From an uncultured Collinsella sp. (GTDB taxonomy: Bacteria; Actinomycetota; Coriobacteriia; Coriobacteriales; Coriobacteriaceae): DNA of 64,000 nucleotides. The position numbers and the translations under genes were made by a program. Under the pieces are notes generated by a model. The model did not search any database and was not told the DNA's origin. It was given only the letters and a program-made list of their open reading frames with translations. Below, one piece after another: positions 1 to 7,946 of this stretch. Location: NCBI GenBank assembly GCA_959599915.1, contig CAUGJE010000005.1, positions 1 to 64,000 of the forward strand. The letters run 5' to 3'. How positions within the stretch are numbered: position 1 is the stretch's first letter; each line of letters opens with the position of its first letter.

Positions 1-29
1 CACAACCGAACAACTCCAGCTACTAGGCA

Positions 30-54
30 GGCGCCCGCATGGGCGCCTTTTACT
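30..54 (+). terminator. Rho-independent terminator of a gene left of the window
   Basis: A 7-bp perfect stem (GGCGCCC / GGGCGCC) with a 4-nt loop is followed by TTTT. It probably ends a rightward gene lying outside the window. Confidence 0.75.
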
Positions 55-60
55 TTTCAG

Positions 61-257
61 GGGCTTAGCTGCGAGCTAAGGCATGCTGCTCATGGCCGTT
101 TCATGAAGACCCGACCAGCTCGACCCACCTCGACCCGTCTCCGCTCCTGCCGTGCCCACGAATCGCCATCAGGCGGTTCAATCGTCGCTCAGGCGAAAAG
201 GGACACTGTGCCGCGCGGCGTGCCCGCACGGTGCCGCACGGGAAGATTGGAGGAACC
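61..257. other. Gene-free stretch, nothing recognised
   Basis: Between the left-edge terminator and the broken excisionase no reading frame with a ribosome binding site or a recognisable protein was seen on either strand. It is probably part of a decayed mobile-element junction. Confidence 0.4.
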
Positions 258-476
258 ATGGCACGCACAGCCGAATACGCCGCACCCGAGGACAACCAGG
301 ATCGAGACGAATGGATGACGGTAATCGAGATGCAGGGGTACATGGGGGCAAGCCGAAACAGGGCGTACGACCTCATCTGATCGGAAGAGATCGACTTGCA
401 CAGGCTCGGAAGGAAGCTCCTGGTGTCGAGGGCGTCGGTAGACGCCTACATCGAGTCGAGGAGCGGAAGGAAATGA
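258..476 (+). pseudogene. Excisionase-like helix-turn-helix protein, broken by an in-frame stop
   Basis: A good ribosome binding site (GGAGG, 4 nt before ATG 258) starts a frame that reads EWMTVIEMQGYMGASRNRAY and then hits TGA at 378-380. The same frame continues beyond the stop with RLGRKLLVSRASVDAYIESR and ends at 474-476. Both halves match the layout of small MerR/Xis-type DNA-binding proteins (helix_turn_helix_17): a helix-turn-helix, a wing, then the VSR..VDAYIESR end. In that family the stop position usually carries an arginine or serine codon, so a CGA-to-TGA change is likely. Such proteins normally sit beside an integrase and control excision. No integrase is visible here, so this looks like a remnant of an integrated element. 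Family identification is by eye. Confidence 0.6.
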
Positions 477-736
477 TGACAGCGACCGCCCCGGGAGCCG
501 CCCGCGGACGGGCACGCGAGGGAGCCTCGAGACGAAAGGAGCTCGAGGACGACCATGACCAAGAGCACTAGCAGGAGCCAGGTGAAGCTCATCGCATCGA
601 CCAACGCGATATTCGGCGCCGACGAGGCGCGCGATGCTGCGCATCAGCCGCGACGCCATGTACTGGCTCGCCCCCTTGCACTCACCGTCAGAGCATGCTA
701 TAAGGTTATTGGTGGCTTATTAAGCTACCTCCAAGT
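477..736. other. Probable mobile-element debris, no intact gene
   Basis: An open frame begins at ATG 555 (MTKSTSRSQVKLIAST) but has only a weak upstream site and runs on into a different frame of the next gene, so it is probably a fragment. The overlapping phrase LRISRDAMYWLAPL in another frame also looks like gene debris. Nothing here can be named. Confidence 0.35.
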
Positions 737-764
737 GCCGGGGGAGTCCCCCGGCTATTTTTTT
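737..764 (+). terminator. Strong hairpin with T-run just upstream of the DUF3800 gene
   Basis: An 8-bp perfect stem (GCCGGGGG / CCCCCGGC) with a 3-nt loop is followed by TATTTTTTT. It ends only 13 nt before the AGGAG ribosome binding site of the next gene. It could end upstream transcription or act as an attenuator in the leader of the DUF3800 gene. Confidence 0.75.
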
Positions 765-787
765 ATTCATTCCATTAGGAGTCCCCA

Positions 788-1462
788 TTGGCCAAGGAAC
801 TCAGCATCTTCGTCGACGAGAGCGGCGACCGCGGCGGCAAAGCTCGCTACTACCTGCTCACGCTCGTCTTTCACGACCAGGCAGACAGCATCGCCGAGGC
901 GGTCACGGGCTATGAGGCCAAACTTGCCTGGGCCGATCTCCCTAACATTCCGTTTCACTCCGAGCCTCTCATGAACGGGCACAAGGATTATGAGTTTCTT
1001 AACATCGAGCAGCGCAAGGTGATGCTCGCCTACTTCTCCTCGTTCGTCCGCAAACTTCCCATTTCCTATATCACGTTCGTCTACCGCCGCAGCCAGTTCG
1101 AAGACCCGGCAAGGCTAATGGAGCGCATGGGGCGCGACATCTCCTCCGCCATGATTGAACACCTGGGCTTCTTCCAGTCCTTCGACGATGTGAAGGTCTA
1201 TTACGACAACGGTCAGGACATTGTCAAGCAGGCGCTCGACCGCTCGGTGGGCAAGGTCCTCTCAAAAGGGGTCGTCCGACGCCGTAAAACCTCGATGACC
1301 GACTACCGCCTCGAGCAAGTGGCGGATTACCTCTGCACTATCGAACTTGCCTTGGTCAAGTACGAGGCCAAGGAGAACGGTGAGACGTACAACAAGTTCT
1401 TCGGTGGTATCGGCTCTTTCAAGAGGAACTGGCTCAAGCAAGCCCGCAGCAAGCGGATATAG
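788..1462 (+). CDS. DUF3800 domain protein
   Basis: 224 residues starting at TTG 788, chosen because AGGAG lies 6 nt upstream and the family motif follows at once. The N-terminus carries the hallmark IFVDESGD motif of DUF3800, a family with a predicted RNase H-like fold that recurs in mobile and defence-associated gene neighbourhoods and has no established reaction. A conserved-looking YYDNGQD motif lies in the middle and the C-terminal third is lysine/arginine rich. No signal peptide or membrane segment is present, so it should be cytoplasmic. It sits between a broken excisionase and a convergent GmrSD-like gene, which suggests an accessory role. Family assignment is good; function is unknown. 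Confidence 0.75.
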   Translation: MAKELSIFVDESGDRGGKARYYLLTLVFHDQADSIAEAVTGYEAKLAWADLPNIPFHSEPLMNGHKDYEFLNIEQRKVMLAYFSSFVRKLPISYITFVYRRSQFEDPARLMERMGRDISSAMIEHLGFFQSFDDVKVYYDNGQDIVKQALDRSVGKVLSKGVVRRRKTSMTDYRLEQVADYLCTIELALVKYEAKENGETYNKFFGGIGSFKRNWLKQARSKRI

Positions 1463-1775
1463 GTGGTTCCGTAATCTCATAGGGAACGGCCATCTCTCCT
1501 CCGGCCAGGAGTCCCAAGTGGCACGCTTCGAGCAGCGATGGCGAAACGCAAGCAATGGCGTCGAGGGCGCCTCGTGCGCTACATTGTGTCCATGTGGTCA
1601 TCTCCTATCGTCTCAGCGTGGTAACTGAAGATTCTAGGCGGTGGCCACACCCCTTTTCCGGGGTGCTGACACCAACGTTTGGCACGCAACCGCAGTAGAC
1701 GGCAACGTCCGTCTACTGAGCAAAAGCAACGAGCTTTTCCGGGTCCAAGACCGATAAGCGAAGATGAATCAAGTT
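1463..1775. other. Convergent intergenic region with three hairpins
   Basis: The gap between two converging genes holds three small hairpins: CACCCC/GGGGTG at 1648-1665, a 9-bp perfect stem AGTAGACGG/CCGTCTACT at 1694-1717, and AAAAGC/GCTTTT at 1722-1738. The last may act as a bidirectional terminator. No gene was recognised. Confidence 0.45.
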
Positions 1776-3509
1776 TTACTCCCTTAGTAGGCCCAACTTG
1801 CCAAGCCACTCGACAAAAGTAGTGATGATCCGCTCGGTGCGCATTTCGATGTCGCTCTCGGCGAAGTCGCCGCATCGCGCAATTTCCACGAGTTCGCGAA
1901 CAGCGGTCCCCGACACCTCAACGCCCTTATCGTTCACATAGCCCTCATAATACTTGCGTTTATCCGTCAGTTGGTAATCTGAGGCGCGAATATTTACGCG
2001 CTTCTCCAACATCGCCTTGTTTCCTAGTGCTTCAAGATTTGAGCGATTGGATAGCGGGTGCACCTCGTTACGCTTTCTTGCATAGATGTGTTCAATCTCG
2101 AGCGTTGTGTCCAAGTCCATGAGAGGTTGCTTAGGATCTGAATAGGCCCACCAAACAAGCATCGATCGTGTGAAGCGACGCTGGTTGGTGAACTGATAGC
2201 TTCTGAAGCGTCCCGTAATTGTTTCACGGTCGAACAGATGGGCTGAAAAGTCGACCTTGCGACCTTCTACGATATCTATGAGTGCGGGATAGACGGGACC
2301 GCGCAGGGCGTTTACGCCGGGACGCTCAAGTGAGTAGGCGTAGATGAATCCAGTGATGTAGCAAAGGAAATCGTAGAGCTCTTTGTCGTCTAGCTCGCCT
2401 TTGGTATTGCGCTTTGCCAGGAACCAGGTACTCAACAGATAAACCCACATGCCGTTGGGTGCATAATTGAGAACGAATAGACGGCGTGCTACACGCTCGG
2501 AAAAGCCCTCCTGCGCATCAACCCGTTTCCAAAAATCGAGCAGAGACTCCAAATCGTCGAGCGTCGCGTCCTCGCGTAGGATTTCGTACGAGCTGTCGCT
2601 GTAGAAGTCGCGTAGACTTTTGGTTGTCGTGTCGCGGATGCCCTTCTTTGCACGGCGATAATACATATAGCGGGTGAAAAGCTCGTCGAGCGGCGTGCCC
2701 GAGGTTGGTTTGAAAATGAGGTTGGCTGTTTCCTCAAGCACTTTCCAACGCGCAACGAACTCGTCTTTGCGACCCTCGATGGAGAAGTGCTTGTAGAACT
2801 GGCTCTTAAAGATGTCAGCGTCTGCCAACGGGAGTCCACGGTCGTTCAAAGTCGAGAAGATTCTGAGCGCGGTGTCCTGGGATTCCGCTTCGATGGGAAG
2901 CAAGATTACGTTATTGAGAATGCGAGCGGCAAATAGGGCGATGTAGCTTGGCCACTCGCTTGCCATTTCGGCCATTCTTTTAGAGAAGAAGGCGTAATTG
3001 CGTGAATAGGCGCTGTGGGCCATGGGGCCCACGGAGCCGTGGCGCAATATATCTAGAAACTCATCTTTGTCGGAATCGCTCGCCACCTCTGAATCGATTT
3101 TCAGTGCATTCATGTCGGGGTCGTCGAACTCATCGGTCTTCCAGACGCAGCCAGCAATCGAGTCACGCACTTTAATTGATTGCTTGTCCTTCATGTTTGC
3201 GAACTTGTCGTAAAACGCCCTAAGCAGCAACATGATGGTTGTAAGTCTCTGCTGGCCATCGATTATTTCAAGCTGGCCTGCGTCGTTCTTGAAAGTAACA
3301 ATGGGGCCGAGGAAGTATTCATCACTAGTGCTTTCGAAGGCGTCGCAGTCGTCGTTGGGAAACGCGAAGGTGAAGAGATCGTCCCATAGCGTTGCACACT
3401 CGTCTTCGCCCCAGGCGTAAGGTCGCTGGTAATCTGGGATGAGGAAGTCCGAATGCTTATCTGTAAGGAGCAGCTTGATCGTTTTCTGGTCGATGTTGAG
3501 CTTGGACAT
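1776..3509 (-). CDS. GmrSD-like DUF262/DUF1524 protein
   Basis: 577 residues. The start at 3509 was chosen over one 11 codons upstream because GGAGG lies 8 nt before it. The N-terminal DUF262 (ParB/GmrS-like) domain shows YQRPYAWGEDE near residue 30 and the nucleotide-binding DGQQRLT motif near residue 85. The C-terminal DUF1524 domain shows LEIEHIYARKRN near residue 470, matching the HNH-type histidine centre of GmrD. The fused layout is that of single-chain GmrSD (type IV restriction against modified DNA), where NTP hydrolysis drives nuclease action. Other DUF262/DUF1524 proteins have different or unknown roles, so restriction is an inference. A solitary gene with no methylase nearby, as expected for a modification-dependent enzyme. 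Confidence 0.75.
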   Translation of the reverse strand: MSKLNIDQKTIKLLLTDKHSDFLIPDYQRPYAWGEDECATLWDDLFTFAFPNDDCDAFESTSDEYFLGPIVTFKNDAGQLEIIDGQQRLTTIMLLLRAFYDKFANMKDKQSIKVRDSIAGCVWKTDEFDDPDMNALKIDSEVASDSDKDEFLDILRHGSVGPMAHSAYSRNYAFFSKRMAEMASEWPSYIALFAARILNNVILLPIEAESQDTALRIFSTLNDRGLPLADADIFKSQFYKHFSIEGRKDEFVARWKVLEETANLIFKPTSGTPLDELFTRYMYYRRAKKGIRDTTTKSLRDFYSDSSYEILREDATLDDLESLLDFWKRVDAQEGFSERVARRLFVLNYAPNGMWVYLLSTWFLAKRNTKGELDDKELYDFLCYITGFIYAYSLERPGVNALRGPVYPALIDIVEGRKVDFSAHLFDRETITGRFRSYQFTNQRRFTRSMLVWWAYSDPKQPLMDLDTTLEIEHIYARKRNEVHPLSNRSNLEALGNKAMLEKRVNIRASDYQLTDKRKYYEGYVNDKGVEVSGTAVRELVEIARCGDFAESDIEMRTERIITTFVEWLGKLGLLRE

Positions 3510-3955
3510 GCTGGAAACCTCCGTGCGGATATCCTTTTGCATCCAGAATTATATTTCACAGAGTAAATAAGGTGCTTGATGACGGCACGATAGGACCAGA
3601 GAGCGCGGGGACGAATTGAAGGCCCGCATCCAGCACTCTCTTTATGTTCTAGCGGTTATTAGTCCCAAATAGCATGGAGAACCGCGTGCCCACTCACTTG
3701 GGATAAATCCTTACTCTCGTTCTTCCGAATACCACCCGTACTTTGTCATCTTGAAATACGGGGAGTAAATGGCGAAATCGCAGGTGAAAGGGAGTAAAAC
3801 GACAAAGAAAAAGCCTCCGTCCCAACGCGGGAACGGAGGCTCGGTTATCGTATTTACTCACCAACATCGCTGGCGGCTTTGCCATGACTCTCGTACGAAA
3901 CGAAACTCAGCGGCACAGTGCGGCACTCAAAAATGCAGGTCAGAACCCTATCAGC
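3510..3955. other. Intergenic region, terminator only
   Basis: The 446-nt gap between the GmrSD-like gene start and guaA end contains the guaA terminator (3806-3842). A short AT-rich stretch with repeated GAGTAAA words around 3560-3800 may include the promoter of the leftward GmrSD-like gene. No gene was recognised. Confidence 0.4.
3806..3842 (-). terminator. guaA terminator
   Basis: Read leftward, a stem of CGGAGGC-type arms (GCCTCCG at 3813-3819 paired with CGGAGGC at 3834-3840, extended by GGGA/TCCC) is followed by TTTTTCTTTG. It lies about 115 nt past the guaA stop. Confidence 0.75.
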
Positions 3956-5554
3956 CTACTCCCACTCAATGGTCGCGGGCGGCTTGGACGTGATGTCGTA
4001 GCACACGCGGTTGGCACCGGGGACCTCGGCAACGATGCGGCCGGAGATGCGGGCCAGCACGTCGTAGGGCAGCTTGGCCCAGTCGGCGGTCATGGCATCG
4101 CTGGACTCGACGGCGCGCAGGATGATCGGGCGCTGGTAGGTGCGCTCGTCACCCATAACGCCGACAGACTTGATGTCGGGCAGGACCGCAAAGTACTGCC
4201 AGCAGCTGTGCTCGGAGTTGCGCTCGCCGGTCTGCTCAAACAGACGCTGGTTGTAGGCGTCGAGCTCCTCGCGCACGATGGCGTCGGCGTTCTTGAGGAT
4301 CTCGAGCTTCTCCTTGTCGACCGCGCCGATGATGCGGATGGCAAGACCCGGGCCCGGGAAGGGCTGACGGAACACGATGTGACCCGGCAGGCCGAGCGCC
4401 AGACCAAGCGCGCGGACCTCGTCCTTAAAGAAGTGGTCGAGCGGCTCGATGAGGTCGAAGTGCACGCCCTCGGGGAACGGGATCAGGTTGTGGTGGCTCT
4501 TGATGGTGGCCGTCTTGCCGCCTGTCTTGCGAGCACCGGACTCGATGATGTCGGGGTAGATGGTGCCCTGAGCCAGATACTTGACCGGCTTGCCATCGGT
4601 CTCGAGCTGCTGCGCCACGGCGAAGAACTCTTTCCAGAACTGCGTGCCGATGATGCGGCGCTTCTCCTCGGGCTCGGTCACGCCGGCCAGAAGCTCGGCA
4701 TAACGGTCCTCGGCGTGGACGTGGATAAAGTCGACATCGAACTGCTTGGTGAAGACCTCCTCCACCTGCTCGGGCTCGCCCTTGCGCAGCAGGCCGTGGT
4801 TGATGAACACACAGGTCATCTGCTTGCCCACGGCGCGAGCGCCCAGCGCAGCCACGACGGAGGAGTCGACGCCACCGGACAGGGCCAGAATCACGCGGTC
4901 GTCGCCGACCTTCTCGCGGAACTCGGCCGTCATGGTCTCGACCAGGTTGTCCATGCTCCAGTTGGGCTCCAGGCCGCAGATCTCAAACAGGAAGTTGCTC
5001 AGCAGCTGCTGACCGTACTCGGAGTGCTTGACCTCGGGGTGGAACTGCGTGGTGAAAATCTTGCGCTCGACGCACTCCATGGCGGCAACCGGGCACACGT
5101 CGGTGCTGGCGGTAACGGTAAAGCCCTCGGGCACCTCGGACACGGCGTCGCGGTGGCTCATCCACACGGTCTGCTCCATAGGCGTGGAGTTAAAGAGCTT
5201 GGCGCCGGCCGTACGCGTGATGGTGGCGCGGCCGTACTCGCCCACCTCGGAGTGACCGACCTTGCCGCCGAGCGTCACGGCCGTGATCTGATGGCCGTAG
5301 CAGAAGCCTAGGACGGGAAGGCCCAGGTCAAAGATGGCGGGGTCGATGGACGGAGCGTCCTCGGCATACACGGAAGCCGGGCCGCCGGAAAGGATGAGCG
5401 CAGAGGCGTTCATCTCGCGAATCTCGTCGGCCGAGATGTCGCAGGGAACGATCTCGGAATACACGTTGAGGTCGCGGACGCGACGGGCAATGAGCTGACC
5501 GTACTGCGCACCAAAGTCGAGTACGAGGACTTTTGCGGAAGCCTTTTGATCCAT
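3956..5554 (-). CDS. guaA: GMP synthase (glutamine-hydrolysing)
   Basis: Converts XMP to GMP using glutamine and ATP, the last step of guanine nucleotide synthesis. 532 residues, close to the usual 510-525. The N-terminal class I amidotransferase domain has the nucleophile cysteine in LGFCYGHQ (about residue 84) and the His/Glu pair in FHPEV (about 171). The ATP pyrophosphatase domain carries SGGVDSS (about 226), and the C-terminal dimerisation domain ends in KPPATIEWE as usual. GAGGGGG five bases upstream supports the start at 5554. It stands alone and is divergent from ansA. No purine riboswitch was recognised in its leader. Confidence 0.97.
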   Translation of the reverse strand: MDQKASAKVLVLDFGAQYGQLIARRVRDLNVYSEIVPCDISADEIREMNASALILSGGPASVYAEDAPSIDPAIFDLGLPVLGFCYGHQITAVTLGGKVGHSEVGEYGRATITRTAGAKLFNSTPMEQTVWMSHRDAVSEVPEGFTVTASTDVCPVAAMECVERKIFTTQFHPEVKHSEYGQQLLSNFLFEICGLEPNWSMDNLVETMTAEFREKVGDDRVILALSGGVDSSVVAALGARAVGKQMTCVFINHGLLRKGEPEQVEEVFTKQFDVDFIHVHAEDRYAELLAGVTEPEEKRRIIGTQFWKEFFAVAQQLETDGKPVKYLAQGTIYPDIIESGARKTGGKTATIKSHHNLIPFPEGVHFDLIEPLDHFFKDEVRALGLALGLPGHIVFRQPFPGPGLAIRIIGAVDKEKLEILKNADAIVREELDAYNQRLFEQTGERNSEHSCWQYFAVLPDIKSVGVMGDERTYQRPIILRAVESSDAMTADWAKLPYDVLARISGRIVAEVPGANRVCYDITSKPPATIEWE

Positions 5555-5715
5555 GGTTTCCCCCTCTTGTTGGCGGGGAGCCGGTGCCCACCCGCGCGAA
5601 TAAACGAAAACAGCTTACATAGTGTACACGTTATATGGGGTTTCTCGTCCCTCGCAGCTATCAGCGCACGGCAAACGCACGACCTGGGCCCTATTTGACG
5701 GCGATTGAAGTGTTA

Positions 5716-5770
5716 CCAAACGTTACAGATGATGTAATACGTTTGAACATTGGACGCCCTGTGCCACAAT
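5716..5770 (+). promoter_or_regulatory. Promoter and overlapping dyad upstream of ansA
   Basis: A -35 box TTGAAC (5743-5748) and a -10 box CACAAT (5765-5770) are spaced 16 nt apart and lie about 50 nt before the ansA start. An imperfect dyad (AAACGTTAC / GTAATACGTTT) covers the region directly upstream and touches the -35 box, so it is a plausible operator. The regulator is unknown. Confidence 0.5.
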
Positions 5771-5821
5771 ACTGCCGAACGACTCCGCCTCTGCGGCGGC
5801 AAATACGATAGGAATACCAGC

Positions 5822-6835
5822 ATGAAGCGCATCCTTCTCATCGCCACGGGCGGCACCATCGCATCGACCGAGGACGGCAACGGCCTCTCCCCCGCCCTGA
5901 CCGGTGAGGAGCTCGCCCAGAGCGTCCCCGAGATCTCGGGCCTCTGCGAGCTCGACGTGGTGCAGCCGATGAACATCGACAGCACCAATATGCGCCCCAG
6001 TGACTGGATGCGTATCCGCGACGTCATCGTCGAGGGTTATGCCGACCACGACGGCTTCGTGATTCTGCACGGCACCGACACCATGAGCTACACCGCGGCG
6101 GCGCTTTCCTATCTGATTCAGGACAGCCCCAAGCCTATCGTACTCACCGGCTCGCAAAAGCCCATGGGCAATCCCTTTACCGATGCCAAGCTCAACCTGT
6201 ACCAGAGCCTGCTCTATGCGCTCGACGAGCACTCGCACGACGTCTCAATCGTGTTTGGCGGCGTAGCCATTGCCGGCACGCGCGCCCGCAAACAGCGCAC
6301 CATGAGCTTTAACGCGTTCATTAGCGTCAACTATCCGCCCATCGCCTATATCCGCAACGACCGCATCGTGCGCAACGGGCTTCACGGCACGCATCAGGGC
6401 GAAAACCCGGTGCGTTTCTACGACAGCATCGACCCGCGCGTATTTGTCCTTAAGCTAACGCCCGGCGTGAACCCGGGTATTCTGGACGCCCTTGCCGACA
6501 GCTACGATGCTGTAATCCTTGAGACCTTTGGCATTGGCGGTATTCCCGAGTTTGGCGAGTCGGGCGAGTCGTTCCAAGAGGCAATTTTCCGCTGGGTCGA
6601 TTCGGGCCGCACCGTCGTTATGACCACGCAGGTCCCAGAAGAGGGCCTTGACCTGGGTGTTTATGAGGTTGGCCGTGCTTACGCCGATCATCCGGGCATT
6701 CTGCGCGGCGACGACATGACCACCGAGACGCTCGTGGCCAAGACCATGTGGGCACTCGGCCAGTCACGCGATGCCGCCGAGATCCAGCGCCTGTTCTACA
6801 GCCAAGTCAACCACGACCGCATCCCGATGGCGTAA
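5822..6835 (+). CDS. ansA: L-asparaginase, cytoplasmic type I
   Basis: Hydrolyses L-asparagine to aspartate and ammonia. 337 residues from ATG 5822, chosen because the protein begins at once with the family N-terminus MKRILLIATGGTIAST, whose threonine in TGGTIAS is the first catalytic nucleophile. The second catalytic motif HGTDTMSYTA is near residue 82 and is followed by the usual GSQKPM. No signal peptide, which argues for the low-affinity cytoplasmic enzyme and not the periplasmic type II form. Single-gene unit with its own promoter, divergent from guaA. Confidence 0.93.
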   Translation: MKRILLIATGGTIASTEDGNGLSPALTGEELAQSVPEISGLCELDVVQPMNIDSTNMRPSDWMRIRDVIVEGYADHDGFVILHGTDTMSYTAAALSYLIQDSPKPIVLTGSQKPMGNPFTDAKLNLYQSLLYALDEHSHDVSIVFGGVAIAGTRARKQRTMSFNAFISVNYPPIAYIRNDRIVRNGLHGTHQGENPVRFYDSIDPRVFVLKLTPGVNPGILDALADSYDAVILETFGIGGIPEFGESGESFQEAIFRWVDSGRTVVMTTQVPEEGLDLGVYEVGRAYADHPGILRGDDMTTETLVAKTMWALGQSRDAAEIQRLFYSQVNHDRIPMA

Positions 6836-6857
6836 TTCAGTTGTCGGCGGGTATCCC

Positions 6858-7076
6858 CTATTCGATGCCCTCGAGAAGCTCTGACACCGTCATGCCGAGT
6901 GCGGGCGCGATCTTAAATAGAACCTTGAGCGTGAAATTTGCCGTCCCATCTTCGATTCTGTCGAGATAGGGGCGGCTGATTCCTGCTGCCACACAAAAAT
7001 CGACCTTGGAGATACCAAGGTCCCTGCGCGTCTGCTCGACTCGCTTGCCAAGAATCTGTTTCGCACGTTCGTCCAT
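6858..7076 (-). CDS. Small XRE-family transcriptional regulator
   Basis: 72 residues, essentially a lone Cro/CI helix-turn-helix domain: DLGISKVDFCVAAGISRPYL is the helix-turn-helix, followed by IEDGTANFTLKVLFKIAPAL and the usual VSELLEG end. It is transcribed away from an unknown gene, with a perfect 24-bp palindrome in the shared intergenic region, so it probably represses itself and that gene. It could be an antitoxin-type regulator, but no toxin family was recognised in the neighbour. Confidence 0.85.
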   Translation of the reverse strand: MDERAKQILGKRVEQTRRDLGISKVDFCVAAGISRPYLDRIEDGTANFTLKVLFKIAPALGMTVSELLEGIE

Positions 7077-7105
7077 GCAGCCGAGTTTGAAATGGAGCTG
7101 AACAA

Positions 7106-7129
7106 AAACGTAAACTATAGTTTACGTTT
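7106..7129. promoter_or_regulatory. Perfect 24-bp palindrome, likely XRE operator
   Basis: The half site AAACGTAAACTA is followed directly by its exact complement, with no spacer. The centre reads CTATAG and contains a possible -10 box (TATAGT) on both strands. It lies 30 nt upstream of the small XRE gene and 23 nt upstream of the divergent unknown gene, which is the position expected for an autoregulatory operator. Confidence 0.75.
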
Positions 7130-7152
7130 AAACGAATACACAGGAGTTTTCT

Positions 7153-7542
7153 ATGTCGGGTTCTTCGGTCCGCATGTACCGAGCCACCGTTCGCACAAAC
7201 AGCGTGCCGCCCAAGTTCGTCGTCGTTGAAGCTGAATGTCTTTCGCCCGATGAGCGCACAGCATTTGCATTGCTATCAAGTCGCGTCGCCGCCGTTCTGG
7301 TCCCTTGCCCGACGCAAGGTGAACTTGCCATCCAATGCCAGGCGCACAGCTGCTCGCTCAATCAGGCTGCCGTAATCGCAACCAGCCGACGAGGCCTGCC
7401 GCTCCTTTTAGAAGCCGGTATCGCACTCGCCCTTCGCGGCGCCGGATACGAAAACGAGGCCGCCGCCGACATGGTCTTTAAACCACGATCGAGCGGCGGC
7501 CTCGCAGCAGCCATTGAATATGCGTGCAGGCTCGTTGCCTAA
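7153..7542 (+). CDS. Unknown 129-residue protein, divergent from XRE regulator
   Basis: ATG 7153 follows CAGGAG by 7 nt. The protein is mixed alpha/beta in character, with a VVVEAECLSPDERTAFALL stretch near residue 24, a cysteine-containing VPCPTQGELAIQCQAHSCS stretch near residue 50 and an alanine-rich C-terminus (GLAAAIEYACRLVA). No signal peptide or membrane helix is evident. No family was recognised. The shared operator palindrome suggests it is controlled by the XRE protein and that the two form a unit; a toxin, a metabolite sensor or an accessory protein are all possible. Confidence 0.6.
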   Translation: MSGSSVRMYRATVRTNSVPPKFVVVEAECLSPDERTAFALLSSRVAAVLVPCPTQGELAIQCQAHSCSLNQAAVIATSRRGLPLLLEAGIALALRGAGYENEAAADMVFKPRSSGGLAAAIEYACRLVA

Positions 7543-7551
7543 AAGGACAAA

Positions 7552-7935
7552 CTAGAAACCAAGGCCAAAGCCCGTTCCGGTAATCGCCGAGTACATAAAG
7601 TAAACGTTGATCACGTTGAGGAACACACCCGTGATGCAACCGTTGCGCAGGTAGCGCTCGCACACGATGCGCGCCATGGCGGCGGAGTCATCATTGTTTT
7701 TAGCCTGACGTCCTGCCGTAAAGTACGTCGCCACGCTCAGCAGCAGGTTGAGCACCGGCAGTGCCAGCAACTCGTAGCTCTTGCCCCAGCGCGTCGCCTC
7801 GCCGGCGGCATTAAACTTTGTTGCCACCTCGGAACCAATGTTGGGGATAACACACGCTGCGACCACCAGCGGAATCACCGCAAGCACGAGCAGCGCAATA
7901 CCCATGTAGCCGGCTTTTTTGCCATATTTAAACAT
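7552..7935 (-). CDS. DUF1648 family membrane protein
   Basis: 127 residues with an N-terminal membrane helix (IALLVLAVIPLVVAACVIP), then the DUF1648/SdpI-like phrase VATKFNAAGEATRWGKSYEL, a second hydrophobic helix (LLALPVLNLLLSVATYF) and a third near the C-terminus. DUF1648 is the domain found in SdpI-type immunity and related membrane proteins; a role in this cell is not established. The start at 7935 (the second methionine of the open frame) was preferred because AGGA lies 8 nt upstream. It follows the ychF stop by about 11 nt and is probably co-transcribed with ychF. Confidence 0.7.
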   Translation of the reverse strand: MFKYGKKAGYMGIALLVLAVIPLVVAACVIPNIGSEVATKFNAAGEATRWGKSYELLALPVLNLLLSVATYFTAGRQAKNNDDSAAMARIVCERYLRNGCITGVFLNVINVYFMYSAITGTGFGLGF

Positions 7936-7946
7936 GTGCGTCATCC

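Noticed and set aside
3956..5311. Long open frame on the plus strand opposite guaA (and similar long frames opposite ychF, glnA, metH and the pilins)
   Set aside because: High-GC mirror frames of real genes; no ribosome binding sites and low-complexity Leu/Gly/Val/His-rich translations.
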